Shown here: positions 61,856-64,000 of the stretch, one piece after another
How the letters are laid out: every line of letters starts with the position of its first letter
Position numbering within the stretch: position 1 is the first letter of the stretch
Source of the DNA: JABGPL01 sp964387885
Lineage (GTDB): Bacteria; Electryoneota; AABM5-125-24; Hatepunaeales; Hatepunaeaceae
Reading direction: 5' to 3'
NCBI GenBank assembly: GCA_964387885.1
Contig: CAYLYZ010000007.1
Coordinates: 1 to 64,000, forward strand
Length of the DNA: 64,000 nt
The notes under the pieces: generated by a model
The model's input: only the letters and a program-made list of their open reading frames with translations
Told to the model about the DNA's origin: nothing
The model's database searches: none
Translations under genes and position numbers: made by a program

Positions 61856-63094
61856 TTAATCGGTAATAACAACTTCATCAATAATATATTCCTCTTCCGG
61901 ATTACCCTTTGGAACTCCTATCGTCCTGATCCGCATATTGTCCGGTTCAATCGAAACAACGGTGTAATGGTAGGCACTGACATGGGAGTCATGTGTGACG
62001 TCATAACCATCAGCAAAATACATCTTACGTATCTTTTCCCTCTTCCTGAATGAGTTTGCTGCCCTGATAGTCGTTCCGGCTCCGCTGCTGACGATAAACT
62101 GAATGTTGTCTCTTGGGAATTTCGCTTCCTTCTCAAACCTCAAGACATTGCGCTGATAAATATGATCGTGACCTGAAAAGACAACCTGTACCCCACTCTC
62201 CTTAAACAGGTCTATCAGTTCTGCTTTTTTATTCAGTAGATCCGGTCCATATCGCTTATTGTACCAGTCCTTCCAGTGCCAATTGTATGAAAATGGGCAT
62301 TGATGCATTGATACTATTTTGAATTTCTTTTTGCAATCCGAGAGTTTCGATTCCAACCAGGCTGGATTTTCAGCATCTCCTGAGATCATCCATACCGAAT
62401 ACAGTGAATCCTGCTCCGCGTTTGTCAGATCATCCATAAAATCTATCAGAATGTTTGAATCAATGACAAACAACTCTGCGTCAGGGAACTCAACTGTATA
62501 AAACGAAGGATAATCCCAGACAGCATCGTAATTTGGGCTGCCGTATTTACTGTCGTGTTTACGTTCATGATTTCCGACTGTCGGCAAATATGGGATTTCC
62601 CTCAGAATTGAATGATCACGATTGTAATCCTTCAGGAAATATGCCCAGTGTTCTGGTACACGTCCATCCTGCCCCATTATATCACCGGTATTGAGGATAA
62701 AATCGTAGCTGTTTTCCCTACTAACTGTGTAAACAACATCCCGCATCATTCGTCTTGTATCAGATCCGTAATCCGGCTTATTGAGGATGAAATATCCAAG
62801 TCCATAAAAGCCCTGTCCCAGAGCGTAAAGCTGGTAAAATGGGAAGAACCACATTTTCTTTGAAGTCCAAACACCTTCGGTTGCGAATTTCACCTGCAAT
62901 CTCCAGGCAGGCTGTGAATCACCATAGACAACAAATTCGGGATTGTATTCCAGCTTGTTTTCCGACATCAATGAGGGGATTTGATAAAATTCGGGATCGT
63001 AGGTTTCTCTCAGCAAACCGGGTGAAGCACAACCGGTTATTATCAAGAAAAGCACAAGTATCAGAAAAGGTGCAATTCGATTTGAAAATCTCAA
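61856..63094 (-). CDS. Calcineurin-like metallophosphoesterase lipoprotein
   Basis: Envelope lipoprotein of 412 residues (lipobox IITGC, Cys22) with the full set of metallophosphoesterase motifs: VVYGDSQ (Asp59), LNTGDIMGQDG, TVGNHERK, VSMHQCPFSYN and FSGHDHIYQRN. It should bind two metals and hydrolyse phosphoesters outside the cytoplasm, similar to purple-acid-phosphatase-like proteins. A segment around 85-105 (FFPFYQLYALGQGFYGLGYF) is unusually aromatic and may lie on the membrane. Start TTG at 63094, ribosome site weak. Confidence 0.9.
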   Translation of the reverse strand: MRFSNRIAPFLILVLFLIITGCASPGLLRETYDPEFYQIPSLMSENKLEYNPEFVVYGDSQPAWRLQVKFATEGVWTSKKMWFFPFYQLYALGQGFYGLGYFILNKPDYGSDTRRMMRDVVYTVSRENSYDFILNTGDIMGQDGRVPEHWAYFLKDYNRDHSILREIPYLPTVGNHERKHDSKYGSPNYDAVWDYPSFYTVEFPDAELFVIDSNILIDFMDDLTNAEQDSLYSVWMISGDAENPAWLESKLSDCKKKFKIVSMHQCPFSYNWHWKDWYNKRYGPDLLNKKAELIDLFKESGVQVVFSGHDHIYQRNVLRFEKEAKFPRDNIQFIVSSGAGTTIRAANSFRKREKIRKMYFADGYDVTHDSHVSAYHYTVVSIEPDNMRIRTIGVPKGNPEEEYIIDEVVITD

Positions 63095-63405
63095 TGGTTT
63101 TTAAGTCTCACAGTGGTTGAATTGGTTCTTGGAAAAGTTTCGGCAATCTGAAATTGAATTACATTTCAGCATAAACATCTCTTTTGTCAGCTAAATAAAT
63201 GATACGCATGATTATCTTTGAAGACAAGTACGCTAATTACATTTGAGGCACAATCAAGAATCTCATTAAGGTTCCTACATCATGAGTATTCTAATATCTA
63301 TATTTGCCTGAAGACACAGTTATCAACTAAATTATAAACAACCATGATATGTTGACAACGAAGGCACTGAATAGTAAATTACGTTTGTCAAAAGGATTAA
63401 CTCAA

Positions 63406-64000
63406 TTGTCATATTCAGAAAAATACTCAACGCTTTTTAATGACGTAGCTAAATTGTACGATAAGGTGCGTCCTGGCTATCCTGGTAAATTAATAAAAGA
63501 AGTTCTTTTACATGCCTCTGTTCCCGAGGGGGGAAAAATCCTTGAAGTCGGATGTGGAACTGGTCAACTAACTGTACCCTTAGCTGCACAAGGATACGAA
63601 ATTTCAGCTATTGACCGCGGTCCTGACATGGTCAGAATTGCAAATCAGAAATGCAAAGCATACCCTCAGACTCAAGTTTTCAATTCAACATTCGAGGATT
63701 GGAAGGATTTACCGGCAAGTTATGATCTTTTAACGTCTGCACAAGCCTTTCACTGGTTTGATCAAAGTTATGGAATTCGACGTGCGGATGAGCTGCTTAA
63801 ACCAACTGGATCAATAGCGCTTATTTGGAATGTTCAACGTAGATCACGAGATACTGATTTCTGGCACGCAACCAATCCAATTTATAAGAAATACGATCAG
63901 GCTTCAACAGCAGGACATAAACCGCTTGAGTGGAGTATTGACAAATACATAAACGCACTTAAGATTTCGGAATTATTCAGTAACCCCATCGAGTTCATTG
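63406..64000 (+). CDS. Class I SAM-dependent methyltransferase, 3' end outside window
   Basis: Partial methyltransferase of at least 198 residues. FNDVAKLYDKVRPGYPGKLI is the classic N-terminus; motif I is ILEVGCGTGQLT, motif II ISAIDRGPDM, then TSAQAFHWFDQ and LLKPTGSIALIWN. I prefer TTG at 63406, with AAAGGA nine bases upstream; an in-frame ATG at 63349 lacks a ribosome site. The frame is still open at the window end. The 310 bases between this gene and the divergent phosphoesterase show nothing else definite. Confidence 0.88.
   Translation, partial: MSYSEKYSTLFNDVAKLYDKVRPGYPGKLIKEVLLHASVPEGGKILEVGCGTGQLTVPLAAQGYEISAIDRGPDMVRIANQKCKAYPQTQVFNSTFEDWKDLPASYDLLTSAQAFHWFDQSYGIRRADELLKPTGSIALIWNVQRRSRDTDFWHATNPIYKKYDQASTAGHKPLEWSIDKYINALKISELFSNPIEFI

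Overview
This 64 kb window (roughly 40-45% G+C by eye) reads as chromosome of an uncultured, probably heterotrophic bacterium of the FCB assemblage (Bacteroidota-Chlorobi-Fibrobacterota and related candidate phyla). The main reason is eight genes or pseudogenes whose products end in a Por/type IX secretion (T9SS) sorting domain with the core P-N-P-F-N followed by a DxxGR strand and a GxYF/Y strand. Chromosomal housekeeping genes (gap-pgk-tpiA, rlmN, acpS, argF, tRNA-Glu) alternate with these large exported proteins and with several families of short palindromic repeats. No T9SS machinery gene, integrase, transposase, phage gene or CRISPR array was recognised.

Layout. 0-7 kb: a gingipain-like (C25) T9SS protease cut by the left edge, and a PKD/Ig-type lipoprotein. 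7-12 kb: pepC, then an organoarsenical-resistance module (arsR, thioredoxin-like, arsF-like, arsG-like) divergent from an ArsP-type permease; both promoters carry an almost identical palindrome over the -10. 12-20 kb: accessory stretch with an orphan hicB, a nonsense-disrupted LVIVD-repeat T9SS gene plus a fragment of a paralogue, hicB with a frameshifted hicA, and two further T9SS cargo genes. 20-24.5 kb: gap-pgk-tpiA and rlmN. 24.6-35 kb: moxR and DUF58, a beta-helix T9SS protein, then a same-strand run (GNAT, methyltransferase, DUF2179 membrane protein, RNA uracil methyltransferase, GH20 hexosaminidase, anmK). 35-46 kb: a PDZ protein with about 12 Gly/Asp-rich repeats, two tandem FG-GAP T9SS genes (the first with an in-frame stop), a 218-bp tandem repeat array, and a 1147-residue Ig-repeat lipoprotein. 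46-51 kb: a compact minus-strand cluster (lipoprotein, acpS, unknown), a DHH-like protein without its active site, and argF. 51-60 kb: a PH-domain protein, a second C25 protein colinear with the one at the left edge, a small lipoprotein and a two-gene ABC exporter. 60-64 kb: a Fic-fold/winged-helix protein flanked by matched palindromes, tRNA-Glu, a metallophosphoesterase lipoprotein and a methyltransferase cut by the right edge.

Recurring themes. (1) Decay or repurposing of catalytic families: Fic, DHH, C25 and HicA homologues lack key residues, and three genes carry nonsense or frameshift lesions. (2) Many likely TTG starts and two possible CTG starts. (3) Palindromic repeats beside gene ends, one pair differing by compensatory bases. 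The best candidates for undescribed biology are the Fic-like protein with its paired 34-bp operators, the PDZ/Gly-Asp repeat protein, and the four-repeat GCPHGQ-containing T9SS protein.
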